Of a DNA stretch of 64,000 nucleotides, positions 49,353 through 59,554 are shown in pieces. The notes under the pieces were generated by a model. That model had not been told where the DNA came from and ran no database searches. It saw nothing but the letters and a program-made list of their open reading frames with translations. Positions within the stretch are counted from its first letter, which is position 1. The number at the start of each line of letters is the position of its first letter. This stretch comes from Streptomyces showdoensis. GTDB lineage: Bacteria > Actinomycetota > Actinomycetes > Streptomycetales > Streptomycetaceae. The stretch covers positions 682,001-746,000 of the forward strand of contig NZ_BAAAXG010000028.1 in the NCBI RefSeq assembly GCF_039535475.1, given 5' to 3'. Position numbers and translations under genes: made by a program.

Positions 49353-49468
49353 CACGACCCCCATTGACCCGGGCCAGGTCGACATGGCGGCCGTGGACAC
49401 ACCCCCCCCGATCCACGGCGCATCACACGGAAGCCCCCACGCGCCCCACCACGGCGGACGGGGGCTTT
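49353..49468 (+). ncRNA. Candidate small RNA with C-rich hairpin loops
   Basis: Two hairpins come before a terminator-like stem. The first: CGACC (49355-49359) with GGTCG (49377-49381). The second: GCCGTGGA (49390-49397) with TCCACGGC (49412-49419), whose 14-base loop has eight consecutive Cs. AAGCCCCC (49431-49438) pairs with GGGGGCTT (49460-49467). The layout recalls actinobacterial C-rich-loop sRNAs such as 6C RNA; membership is unproven. Confidence 0.45.
49431..49467. terminator. Hairpin shared by the candidate RNA and the ATPase gene
   Basis: AAGCCCCC and GGGGGCTT arms with a GC-rich loop. It lies 35 bp after the convergent RsbW-like ATPase stop, so it can end either transcript. Confidence 0.55.
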
Positions 49469-49501
49469 CGTGCGTCCGGGGGCCGCCCGCCCGGACACGG
49501 C

Positions 49502-50005
49502 CTAGCGGTCGCCGACCCGCATCTCGAACCAGGTCGTCTTGCCGCGCGGGGCGAGGTCCACGCCCCAGCGGTCGGAGAGCTTGTCGACGAGGAAGAGGCC
49601 CCGGCCGCTCGTGTCGAGCTCGTGCACCGGCATCAGACAGGGCAGTCCGCGCGAGGGGTCGCGCACCTCGATCCGGATCCAGCCGCGGCGGCGCAGCATG
49701 CGCAGGGCGAAGACCCGCGCGCCGGTGTGCCGGACGGCGTTGCCGACCAGCTCGGAGACGAGCAGCACCGCGTGCTCGGCGATCTGCGGACCGAGCGCCC
49801 ACTGGCGCAGCACGACCCACTGGGTGAGCCGACGGGCGACCGCGGCCGACTCGGGACGGGACGGCAGCCGGACATCCTCCTCGGCCGGGTTCCCGTACAA
49901 CTCCAGTGCTTCCGCGGCCTGTCCGTCCTCCGCGGCCGGCACCCACCGTGCGGCGGTCGCACCGCCGCGCTGCCGCGGTTGATCCATACCATCCAGGCCC
50001 GCCAT
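49502..50005 (-). CDS. RsbW-like ATP-binding protein (GHKL fold)
   Basis: 167-aa single-domain HATPase of the anti-sigma/serine-kinase type common in streptomycetes. N-box is LLVSELVGNAVRHTGARVF, G1 region VRDPSRGLP, and G2-like TSGRGLFLVDKLSDRWGVD; WFEMRV closes the fold. SRPESAAVARRLTQWVV is the usual entry helix. It may sequester a sigma factor or phosphorylate an anti-anti-sigma factor; no sigma or STAS gene is adjacent. ATG 50005 (ATG 49987 possible). It lies 135 bp after the enoyl-CoA hydratase gene. Confidence 0.87.
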   Translation of the reverse strand: MAGLDGMDQPRQRGGATAARWVPAAEDGQAAEALELYGNPAEEDVRLPSRPESAAVARRLTQWVVLRQWALGPQIAEHAVLLVSELVGNAVRHTGARVFALRMLRRRGWIRIEVRDPSRGLPCLMPVHELDTSGRGLFLVDKLSDRWGVDLAPRGKTTWFEMRVGDR

Positions 50006-50140
50006 GCCCCCATCATGGCCGCACGGAGCGGGGCGCGGGGGGCGTTCCGCGGGATTCGACCCCCCGGAATCGACAATTCCGGGGGATCCGTCCGACAGCG
50101 GCCGACGCCGGTCCGCGACGTCGGCGGAAGCGGGCCCGGC

Positions 50141-50908
50141 TCAGGCGAACGTGGCCTTGCCCGGGCCCTCCTCGACGAAGCTGCGCATCCCGCGCTCCCG
50201 GTCCTCCGTCGCGAACAGGCCCGCGAACCAGGTGCGTTCGATGGCGAGACCGGTGTCGATGTCCGCCTCCAGACCCTGGTCGACCGACTCCTTCGCGGCC
50301 CGCAGGGCGATCGCGGGCCCCTTCGCCAGCTGCGCGGCCCAGGCGTGCGCCTGCTCGTACACCTCGGCGGCCGGCACGACCCGGTCGACCAGGCCGAGCC
50401 GGAGCGCCTCGTCCGCCCTCACCATGCGGCCGGTGAAGATGAGGTCCTTGGCCTTGGAGGGGCCGACGAGACGGGAGAGGCGCTGGGTGCCGCCGGCGCC
50501 GGGGATGAGGCCGAGCAGGATCTCGGGCTGGCCCAGCTTGGCGTTGTCCGCGGCGATCCGGTAGTCGGCGCAGAGCGCGAGCTCGCAGCCGCCGCCCAGC
50601 GCGTACCCGGTGACGGCCGCGACGACCGGCTTGGGGATGCGGGCGACCGCGGTGAAGGAGTCCTGCAGCGCCCGGGACCGCTTGACCATGGCCGCGTGGT
50701 CCATGACCTGCATCTCCTTGATGTCCGCGCCGGCCGCGAACACCTTCTCGCCGCCGTAGAGGATCACGGCCCGCACGTCGTCGCGGTCGGTCGCCTCCTC
50801 GGCCAGCTCGCGCAGCCGGTCCTGGGTGGCGACGTCCAGGGCGTTCATCGGGGGGCGGTCGAGACGGATCGTGCCGACGCCATCGGCGACTTCGAGGTTC
50901 ACAGTCAT
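50141..50908 (-). CDS. Enoyl-CoA hydratase/isomerase
   Basis: 255-aa crotonase-fold enzyme. Both catalytic glutamates expected of a true hydratase are present: GYALGGGCELALCADYRIA and LGQPEILLGLIPGAGGTQRL. The CoA oxyanion motif FAAGADIKEM is intact. It hydrates trans-2-enoyl-CoA in beta-oxidation or an acyl-CoA route. ATG 50908 has AACCTTCGG upstream. Convergent with neither neighbour; the next gene upstream is an L,D-transpeptidase on the same strand, isolated by a terminator. Confidence 0.94.
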   Translation of the reverse strand: MTVNLEVADGVGTIRLDRPPMNALDVATQDRLRELAEEATDRDDVRAVILYGGEKVFAAGADIKEMQVMDHAAMVKRSRALQDSFTAVARIPKPVVAAVTGYALGGGCELALCADYRIAADNAKLGQPEILLGLIPGAGGTQRLSRLVGPSKAKDLIFTGRMVRADEALRLGLVDRVVPAAEVYEQAHAWAAQLAKGPAIALRAAKESVDQGLEADIDTGLAIERTWFAGLFATEDRERGMRSFVEEGPGKATFA

Positions 50909-50936
50909 GGACCGAAGGTTAGCCGCCGTTAACGGC

Positions 50937-50975
50937 GCGGGCCCCGGTGCCGTTGGTCACAGCACCGGGGCCCGC
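50937..50975 (-). terminator. Hairpin after the first L,D-transpeptidase gene
   Basis: GCGGGCCCCGGTGC pairs perfectly with GCACCGGGGCCCGC (14 bp) across an 11-base loop, 17 bp beyond the stop. Confidence 0.82.
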
Positions 50976-50992
50976 GAGGGGAGGACGGAAGG

Positions 50993-52237
50993 TCAGGCCT
51001 TCCACTCCGACCAGGACATGTTCCAGCCGTTGAGGCCGTTGTCCGGCTTGATCTGCTTGTCGCGCGAGTTCTTCACGATGACGACGTCACCGATGATCGA
51101 GCGGTCGAAGAACCAGGCGGCGGGCGTCGAGCTGTCGCCGGCGCCGCGGGTGTCGCGCAGACCGACGCAGCCGTGGCTGACGTTGGCCGAGCCGAAGGTC
51201 GAGGCCGAGGCCCAGTAGTTGCCGTGCACGAAGGTGCCCGAGGTGGACAGGCGCATCGCGTGCGGCACGTCCTTGATGTCGTACTCGCCGCCGAAGCCCA
51301 CGGTGGCGCCGTTCATGCGCGTCACCTTGTACTTCTCGCTGATCACCATCTGACCGTTGTACGTGGTCGTGGACGGCGCGCCGGCCGTGATCGGCAGGGT
51401 CTTGATGATCTGGCCGTCGCGCTCGATCTTCATCGTCTTGGCGCTGGCGTCCACCGTGGAGACCTGGCGGCGCCCGATGGTGAAGGTGATCGTCTTCTTC
51501 TGCTTGCCGTACACGCCCGGGCGGCCCTCGACGCCGTCCAGGTTGAGCTTGACGGTCACCTTGGTGCCCGCGGCCCAGTAGTCCTCGGGACGGAAGTCGA
51601 GCCGGTCGTTGCCGAACCAGTGCCCCTCGATCTCCACGGCCGGCTCCGCCGTCACCTTGATGGCGCGCTCGACGGCCTCCGGGTTGGTGATGCCCCGGGT
51701 GAAGTTGATCGAGACCGGCATGCCGACGCCGACGGTCGCGCCGTCCTCCGGCGTGTAGTGGCCGATGAAGGTGTTCTTCGGGACGAGGGTGCTGAAGGTG
51801 GTGTCCTTCGCCGACTCACGGCCCTCGGTGTCCTTGGCCACGGCGTGCACCTTGTACTGGGTGCCGGCCGACAGGTGGCCGAGCGGCTCCCAGCTCGCGC
51901 CGTCCGCGGAGATCCGGCCCTCGACCGGGGTGCCCTTGGTGTCGGCGACCGTGACCGTCGACAGCTTGCCCTGATCGGCCGTCACCTTCAGCGCGCCGCT
52001 GGTGGCGACCGAGTCGGCGCCGTCCTTCGGGGCGATCGTCACGACCGCGGTGGACGCCGCGATCTCCTGCTTGCCGCCGGAGCCCGCCGGGCCCTGGCCC
52101 CCCTTGCCCCCGCCGGTGGCACCGCCGCCGCCGCACGCGGTCAGCACGAGGAGCAGCGTCCCCGTCGCCAGCGCGCCCAGGCGGGCGCCTCGGCGCCGTC
52201 GTCCGGCGGTCCCTCCGGATATCGGCTGCCCGTTCAC
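50993..52237 (-). CDS. L,D-transpeptidase lipoprotein (Ldt with Ig-like domains), copy 1
   Basis: Cell-wall cross-linking enzyme making 3-3 peptide bonds or attaching proteins to peptidoglycan. 414 aa. LVLTACGGGG is a lipobox. Two Ig-like domains (LTADQ-type, ending VERAIKVTAEPAVEIEGHWF) precede the YkuD catalytic domain. HGNYWASASTFGSANVSHGC carries the conserved His, Ser-His-Gly-Cys and catalytic Cys, followed by VGLRD. The layout matches mycobacterial LdtMt2. GTG 52237 has GGGGAG ~9 bases upstream; the reading to 52306 is an unrelated leader. Confidence 0.95.
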   Translation of the reverse strand: MNGQPISGGTAGRRRRGARLGALATGTLLLVLTACGGGGATGGGKGGQGPAGSGGKQEIAASTAVVTIAPKDGADSVATSGALKVTADQGKLSTVTVADTKGTPVEGRISADGASWEPLGHLSAGTQYKVHAVAKDTEGRESAKDTTFSTLVPKNTFIGHYTPEDGATVGVGMPVSINFTRGITNPEAVERAIKVTAEPAVEIEGHWFGNDRLDFRPEDYWAAGTKVTVKLNLDGVEGRPGVYGKQKKTITFTIGRRQVSTVDASAKTMKIERDGQIIKTLPITAGAPSTTTYNGQMVISEKYKVTRMNGATVGFGGEYDIKDVPHAMRLSTSGTFVHGNYWASASTFGSANVSHGCVGLRDTRGAGDSSTPAAWFFDRSIIGDVVIVKNSRDKQIKPDNGLNGWNMSWSEWKA

Positions 52238-52420
52238 TATGCTCTTCTCCCCTCGGACGACCCGGCACTGCTCGGGCCCCACCCCCGTGCGCATCCTCCC
52301 GCGCACACGGCGTTAGATAATCACACCGCCGGACACGAAACTTCCACGCGAATGTCACCGTTCAGTCCCAGTTCACGCGGGGCGCGGCGACCGGCGGGCC
52401 CCGGGCCGCGTCGTCCCGGA

Positions 52421-53650
52421 TCAGCTCAGCGCGGAACCCGCCCGCCAGCGGCTCCACTCCATGTTCCAGCCGCCCAGACCGTTGTCCGCGGCGACCTGCT
52501 TGTCGCGCGAGTTGACCACCTCGACCACGTCGCCGATGAGGGTCCGGTCGAAGAACCAGCCGGCCGGGGTGTCCGAGCCGCCGCCCTTCACGTCCCGCAG
52601 CCCGACGCAGCCGTGGCTGACGTTGGCCGAGCCGAAGGTGGACGCCGAGGCCCAGTAGTTGCCGTGCAGGAAGGTCCCCGAGTCGGTCAGCCGGATCGCG
52701 TGCGGCACGTCCTTGATGTCGTACTCGCCGCCGAAGCCCACCGTACGCCCGTCCATCCGGGTCACCTCGAACAGCTCCGTGACCACCATCTTGCCGTTGT
52801 ACGTGGTGGTCTTCGGCGCCCCGGCCGTGATCGGCAGCGTGGTGAGCAGGTCGCCGTCCCGGCGGATCTCCATCGTGTGCCGCTCGGCGTCGACCAGGGA
52901 GACCTGGGAGCGGCCCACCGTGAAGCCGACCTTCTTGCGCTGGATCCCGTACACCCCGGGCGCGCCCTCGACGTCGCGCAGGTCGAGGTCGACGGTGACC
53001 TCGGTGCCGGGCTGCCAGTACGCGGCGGGGCGGAAGTCGAGGCGGTCCTTGCCGAACCAGTGGCCGGCGATGTCGACCGGCGGGTCGGAGGTGACCCGGA
53101 TGGCCCGCTCGACCTCCGCGCGGTTCTCGATCTCCCGGTTGAAGGAGAAGGAGACGATCATGCCGGTGCCGACCGTGGACCGGTTCTCCGGCTTGAAGTA
53201 GCCGATGAAGCGGCGCTCGGGCACCACCGTGGTGAAGGTGGTGTGCCGGGCCGAGCGGCGCCCGTGGGCGTCGAGCGCGACCGCGTCCACGCTGTACTTC
53301 GCGGCCAGCGCGAGCCGGGTGCCCGGGCCCGGGCGCCAGCGCAGCCCGTCCGCGGAGATCTCCCCCGCCACCCGGGTGCGCTGCGCGTCCTCCACCTGGA
53401 CGACGGTGACCCGCTCCAGGCGGCCGCTGTCCACCCGCACCTCCAGGGGCCCGTCGGCGGGCACCCCGCGGCTGCCGTCCTCGGGGCTGACCCGGATCAC
53501 GTCGCCGGGCGCCCGCGCCTTGCCCGGCAGGGCCACGCCGGTGCCGAGGCCCCCGCCACCGCCGGCACCGCCGTCACCGTCGGCTCCGGTGCAGCCCGCG
53601 AGGCCCGCCAACAGTCCCGCCACGGCGAGCGCGTACCCCGCCCGCTTCAT
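52421..53650 (-). CDS. L,D-transpeptidase lipoprotein, copy 2
   Basis: 409-aa tandem paralogue of the previous gene with the same plan: lipobox LLAGLAGCTG, two Ig-like domains (ERAIRVTSDPPVDIAGHWFG) and a YkuD domain with HGNYWASASTFGSANVSHGC. The catalytic residues are intact. Conserved blocks such as GFGGEYDIKDVPHA are identical in both copies. ATG 53650 is chosen; GTG 53653 precedes it by one codon. Divergent from glgX across 172 bp. Confidence 0.95.
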   Translation of the reverse strand: MKRAGYALAVAGLLAGLAGCTGADGDGGAGGGGGLGTGVALPGKARAPGDVIRVSPEDGSRGVPADGPLEVRVDSGRLERVTVVQVEDAQRTRVAGEISADGLRWRPGPGTRLALAAKYSVDAVALDAHGRRSARHTTFTTVVPERRFIGYFKPENRSTVGTGMIVSFSFNREIENRAEVERAIRVTSDPPVDIAGHWFGKDRLDFRPAAYWQPGTEVTVDLDLRDVEGAPGVYGIQRKKVGFTVGRSQVSLVDAERHTMEIRRDGDLLTTLPITAGAPKTTTYNGKMVVTELFEVTRMDGRTVGFGGEYDIKDVPHAIRLTDSGTFLHGNYWASASTFGSANVSHGCVGLRDVKGGGSDTPAGWFFDRTLIGDVVEVVNSRDKQVAADNGLGGWNMEWSRWRAGSALS

Positions 53651-53822
53651 CACATGTCTCACGACCGGCCCAACGACGGCCACCCTCCAGGGGAAACGTG
53701 CGTGCGGGTCATGTTGGGAGCAGGGCCGTGCGGGCAGAACAGGTGGGAGGACCACGTGCGGACAGCGGCGGCCGGGACGCCGCCGCCCTCCCGCACGGGG
53801 AGAGCCGCGGGAGGCCGGGACG

Positions 53823-56038
<2,216 letters not shown>

Positions 56039-56042
<4 letters not shown>

Positions 56043-57286
56043 CGGGTCTCGACGAAGCAGGTGTAGTCGCCCTCGACGTCGACGTCGGGGCCGGTGTACG
56101 CGGAGGACGTGGTGCCCTGCCCGTAGGTGGTGAAGGAGCCGGCCGGGCGCCCGTCGGCGATCCAGGAGCGCGGTGCGGTGCCGAACGCGTCCTCGCACCG
56201 GTCCTGGCCCTCGCGCGCGGCGACGCCGTCCGGGTCGCCCTGGACGGTCTCCTTGAACCTGACCTGCCCGAACACCCGGAGGTCCGCGCCGGAGCCGCAG
56301 GGGACGACCCGGACCAGCGCCAGGGTGCCGAGCCCGGTGTCGACGGAGGCGCAGCCGCCGGGCTTCACCCGGTGCACGTCGGTCAGCGCCTTCTCGGCGT
56401 CCCGGACCCGCGCGCCGGCGGGCGGCGGCGGCACGGGGGTCCTGCCGTGGCCGGACAGCGCGTAGTCGGCGCGCAGCGAGGTCACCCCCTTCAGGAGGTG
56501 CCGGCCGTGCAGCAGCGCGAGCGCGGGGGCGTAGTCGGCGGTGGCGCGCAGGAGCAGGCCGTGGGCGTCGAGCACGACGGTCATGCGGATCGGTCCGGGG
56601 GCCTGCCGGGCGAGGTCCTGGGTGAGGTCGAGCGCCTCCGGCAGCGCGCCGGTGGCGTAGGTGAGGGGCACGTCCAGCCGGTACGTGCGGCTGCCGTCCG
56701 CGCCCTTCACGGGCGGCGTGCTCGCGTCGGCGACGGAGACGACCTCGGCGAGCGTCCGGCCGTACGGGGCGGTGTCGCCGGCCCGCTGGAGGGCGCCGTC
56801 CATCCGGTCCACGACGTCGGTGGAGGCGGCGGAGGAGTACCGCAGCCAGCCGCCGTCCGCGGTGCGGTAGGAGACCTGGTTGCCCGAGACGGCGAAGGTC
56901 TGCGGCCTGCGCTCGCGGACCGGCTCCCCGCCCAGTTCGCGCGCCGCGTCCGCCGGGAAGCGGCGCGGGACCTCGACCACCCGTTCCGCCCGTGCCGTGT
57001 CCTTCGCGTAGTCCTGCACGCCGGTCACGCGCTCCACGGCGGTGCCCTTGGCGGAGCCGTAGCGGAGCGTCCAGGTGAAGGCGGCGGAGCCGGCCGCCCT
57101 GGTGGCCTCGCTCGCGGCGGAGAGCTGGTCGTCGAGGCGTACCGAGAAGACGGGGGTCGGGGTGGGCGAGGGGGTCGTCGGGGCCGCCTCGCCGTCCCGG
57201 CCGCCGGACTGGCAGGCCGCCACCGTCGTCAGCAGCAGCGGCAGCACCAGTGCGGCGGCGCGCCGCCGCGTCCTGGAGTCGTTCAT
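56039..57286 (-). CDS. Putative lipoprotein of unknown function
   Basis: 415-aa lipoprotein: basic N-terminus, LLLTTVAACQSGG lipobox, Thr/Pro linker (PTTPSPTPTPVFSV), then a mostly beta mature part that shows no domain I can name. LDDQLSAASEATRAAGSAAFTW resembles LppX/LolA-like lipid-carrier proteins, a weak suggestion. Several late cysteines (GGCASVD, VVPCGSG, DRCEDAFG, DYTCFVE) suggest a small disulfide domain at the end. ATG 57286 has GTGGGGA upstream. Overlaps the glgX end by 4 bp. Confidence 0.75.
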
Positions 57287-57538
57287 GGTCCCCACCCTCG
57301 TCACCCGTTCCTCCGGCCGCGCGGCCGAACGGGCGGGATCCTACGGACCGGCTCGCGGCCGACGGACGGTGGGCCCCGCGCCGGCCACCACGGCGCGACG
57401 GCGGTGGCCGGCGGGGGAAGGCGCACGTGGCGGCTCGCCGTCCCCCGTGAGCCGTCCCGTGCGCTGTCCAGTCTCCGCGCCCGGGTGGGCGGTGTCGTTG
57501 TCCGGGAGCGCAGGGCCCGTTGACGCTGGGCGCAGCGG

Positions 57539-57710
57539 TCAGCCGGTGCCGCCGAGGATGCCCCGCTGGTAGGCGACGGCGACGGCCGCCGCGCGGTCCT
57601 CGGCGCCCAGCTTGGCGTGGATGTGCGTCAGGTGGTCTTGACGGTGGCTTCGCTGAGGAAGAGCTCGGCAGCGGTCTCGCGGTGGGAGGTGCCCCGCCCG
57701 GTGGCCGGAA
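57539..57710 (-). pseudogene. Remnant of a LuxR-type HTH (response-regulator C-terminus)
   Basis: Minus-strand reading gives GTSHRETAAELFLSEATVKT, a LuxR-type recognition helix, then a frameshift. The next frame continues HLTHIHAKLGAEDRAAAV and ends AYQRGILGGTG-stop. One missing base near 57629 explains the break. The receiver domain and start are absent; upstream sequence belongs to the divergent ABC-transporter gene. So this is a 5'-deleted, frameshifted fragment and not an active gene. Confidence 0.8.
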
Positions 57711-57754
57711 AACCACATGAGCCGTGTCAGGGGTGAACCGTAGGCTCGGACCTG

Positions 57755-59554
57755 ATGCCCACTGAACATGTACCCACCAAGGAATCGTCCCCCGGACGGC
57801 GCTCGACGGTGCGCGCGCTGCTGCGTCTGTGGCCGTACGTACGCCCGGTGCGGGCCCGGCTCTTCACCGCCGCGTTCGTCGCGATCGTGGCCTCCTGTCT
57901 GTCGCTCGTGATCCCCCTGGTCCTGAAGTGGCTGGTCGACGGCCCGGTCACGGCCGGCGACCGGGCCGGAGTCTGGTTCGGCGCGCTGTACCTGCTCCTC
58001 CTCGGCATCACCGAGGCGGTCCTCTTCGGCGTCCGGCGCTGGCTGGTGGCGCGCCCGCTCGCGGGGGTGGAGGCGGGGATGCGGGCCGACCTGTACCGGC
58101 ACCTCCAGCGGCTGCCGATCGCCTTCCACGACCGCTGGGCATCCGGCCAGCTCCTGTCGCGCGGCACCACGGACCTCATGCTGATCCGCCTCTTCCTCGC
58201 CTTCCCGCTGACCTTCCTACTGGTCAACGGCGTGACGATCCTGGTGGGTTACGCGGTGCTGTTCGCCCAGGACTGGACGCTGGGCCTGGTGCTGCTGGCC
58301 CCCGTCGCGCCGATGGTCATCCTCTGCTCGCTCTTCGAGCGGAAGTACACGGTGGTGACCCGGCGGGCGCAGGACCAGGTGGGCGACCTGACCACGGTGG
58401 TCGAGGAGAGCGTGCTCGGCATCCGGATCGTGAAGGGCTTCGGCCGGCACCGCAGCCAGGCGGACGCCTTCCGGAACCTGGCGGAGCTGCTCCGGGGCAC
58501 GGAACTGGCCAAGGCCCGTCTGCTGGCCTGGATCTGGGCGGTGATGACGCTGCTGCCCGAACTGGCGGTGGGCGCCGCCCTGGTGCTGGGCACGGTGCAG
58601 GTGGCCGACGGGCAGCTGTCGGCGGGCACGCTGGTGGCGTTCCTGGCGACGGCGCTGGCACTGCGCTGGCCGGTGGAGTCGATCGGCTTCCTGCTGGCGA
58701 TGAGCCAGGAGGCGGCGACGGCGGCCGAGCGCTACTTCGAGGTGATGGACGAACCCGAGGAGGAGGACGCCCTCCGGGAGGAAGCCGGGGGGACCGGCGA
58801 ACGGTCCACCGGCCTCCACTTCGAGAACATCACCTTCCACTACCCGGACGCGCCCCCCGGCAGCCCGCCCGTCCTGGACGGCGTGGACCTGCACGTCCGG
58901 CCCGGCGAGACGCTGGCGCTGGTGGGCGGCACGGGCTCGGGCAAGACGACCCTCACCGCCCTCGTCCCCCGGCTGCACGAGCCGAGCGCCGGCCGGATCC
59001 TCCTGGACGGCGAGGACATCACCCTCATGCCCCGGGAACGGCTGCGCTCCCTGGTGTCGGTGGCGTTCGAGGAGCCGACCCTGTTCTCGGCGAGCATCGG
59101 CGAGAACGTCCTGATGGGGACGGCCGGGGGAACGGACGAGGACCTGTCCCGGGCCCTGTCCGTGGCCCAGGCGCAGGACTTCGTGGGGAGGCTGCCCGAG
59201 GGCGCGGACACCCAGGTCGGCGAACAGGGCCTGAGCCTGTCGGGCGGCCAGCGGCAGCGCCTCGCACTGGCCCGGGCGGTCGTGGGCCGCCCCCGCTTCC
59301 TGGTCCTGGACGACCCGCTGTCGGCGCTGGACGTGCACACGGAGGCGAAGGTCGAGGCGGCACTGCGGGAGGTGCTGCGCGACACGACCGCCCTGGTGGT
59401 GGCGCACCGCCCGTCGACGGTGCTGCTGGCCGACCGGGTGGCGCTGCTGTCCGGCGGCCGGGTGGCGGCGGTCGGCACCCACCACGAACTGCTCCGCGAG
59501 AGCGCCGAGTACGCATGGCTGATGTCCGGCGAAAGGCATGAGGACCCCCGATGA
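57755..59554 (+). CDS. ABC exporter half-transporter, degenerate-site subunit
   Basis: 599-aa type IV ABC exporter half: six helices (about 40-315, from ARLFTAAFVAIVASCLSLVI) then the ATPase. Walker A is LVGGTGSGKTTLTAL and signature LSLSGGQRQRLALARAV (canonical). The Q-loop is VAFEEPTLFS (Gln replaced by Glu), and Walker B LVLDDPLSALD has Asp where the catalytic Glu belongs; H-loop VAHRPSTV is intact. This matches the degenerate partner of heterodimeric exporters. ATG 57755. Overlaps the next gene (ATGA), so the two form one transporter. Confidence 0.94.
   Translation: MPTEHVPTKESSPGRRSTVRALLRLWPYVRPVRARLFTAAFVAIVASCLSLVIPLVLKWLVDGPVTAGDRAGVWFGALYLLLLGITEAVLFGVRRWLVARPLAGVEAGMRADLYRHLQRLPIAFHDRWASGQLLSRGTTDLMLIRLFLAFPLTFLLVNGVTILVGYAVLFAQDWTLGLVLLAPVAPMVILCSLFERKYTVVTRRAQDQVGDLTTVVEESVLGIRIVKGFGRHRSQADAFRNLAELLRGTELAKARLLAWIWAVMTLLPELAVGAALVLGTVQVADGQLSAGTLVAFLATALALRWPVESIGFLLAMSQEAATAAERYFEVMDEPEEEDALREEAGGTGERSTGLHFENITFHYPDAPPGSPPVLDGVDLHVRPGETLALVGGTGSGKTTLTALVPRLHEPSAGRILLDGEDITLMPRERLRSLVSVAFEEPTLFSASIGENVLMGTAGGTDEDLSRALSVAQAQDFVGRLPEGADTQVGEQGLSLSGGQRQRLALARAVVGRPRFLVLDDPLSALDVHTEAKVEAALREVLRDTTALVVAHRPSTVLLADRVALLSGGRVAAVGTHHELLRESAEYAWLMSGERHEDPR

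Noticed and set aside
49353..49468. Definite assignment to the 6C RNA family
   Set aside because: The C-rich loops fit, but I cannot check the consensus, and this gene neighbourhood is not the known 6C locus of S. coelicolor; kept only as a candidate.
49384..49827. 147-residue plus-strand ORF starting MAAVDTPPPIHG
   Set aside because: Most of it is antisense to the RsbW-like ATPase, has no ribosome site, and its start lies inside the hairpin region.
57755..57780. Mobile-element junction beside the LuxR remnant
   Set aside because: No terminal inverted repeats, target duplication or transposase; simple deletion explains it.
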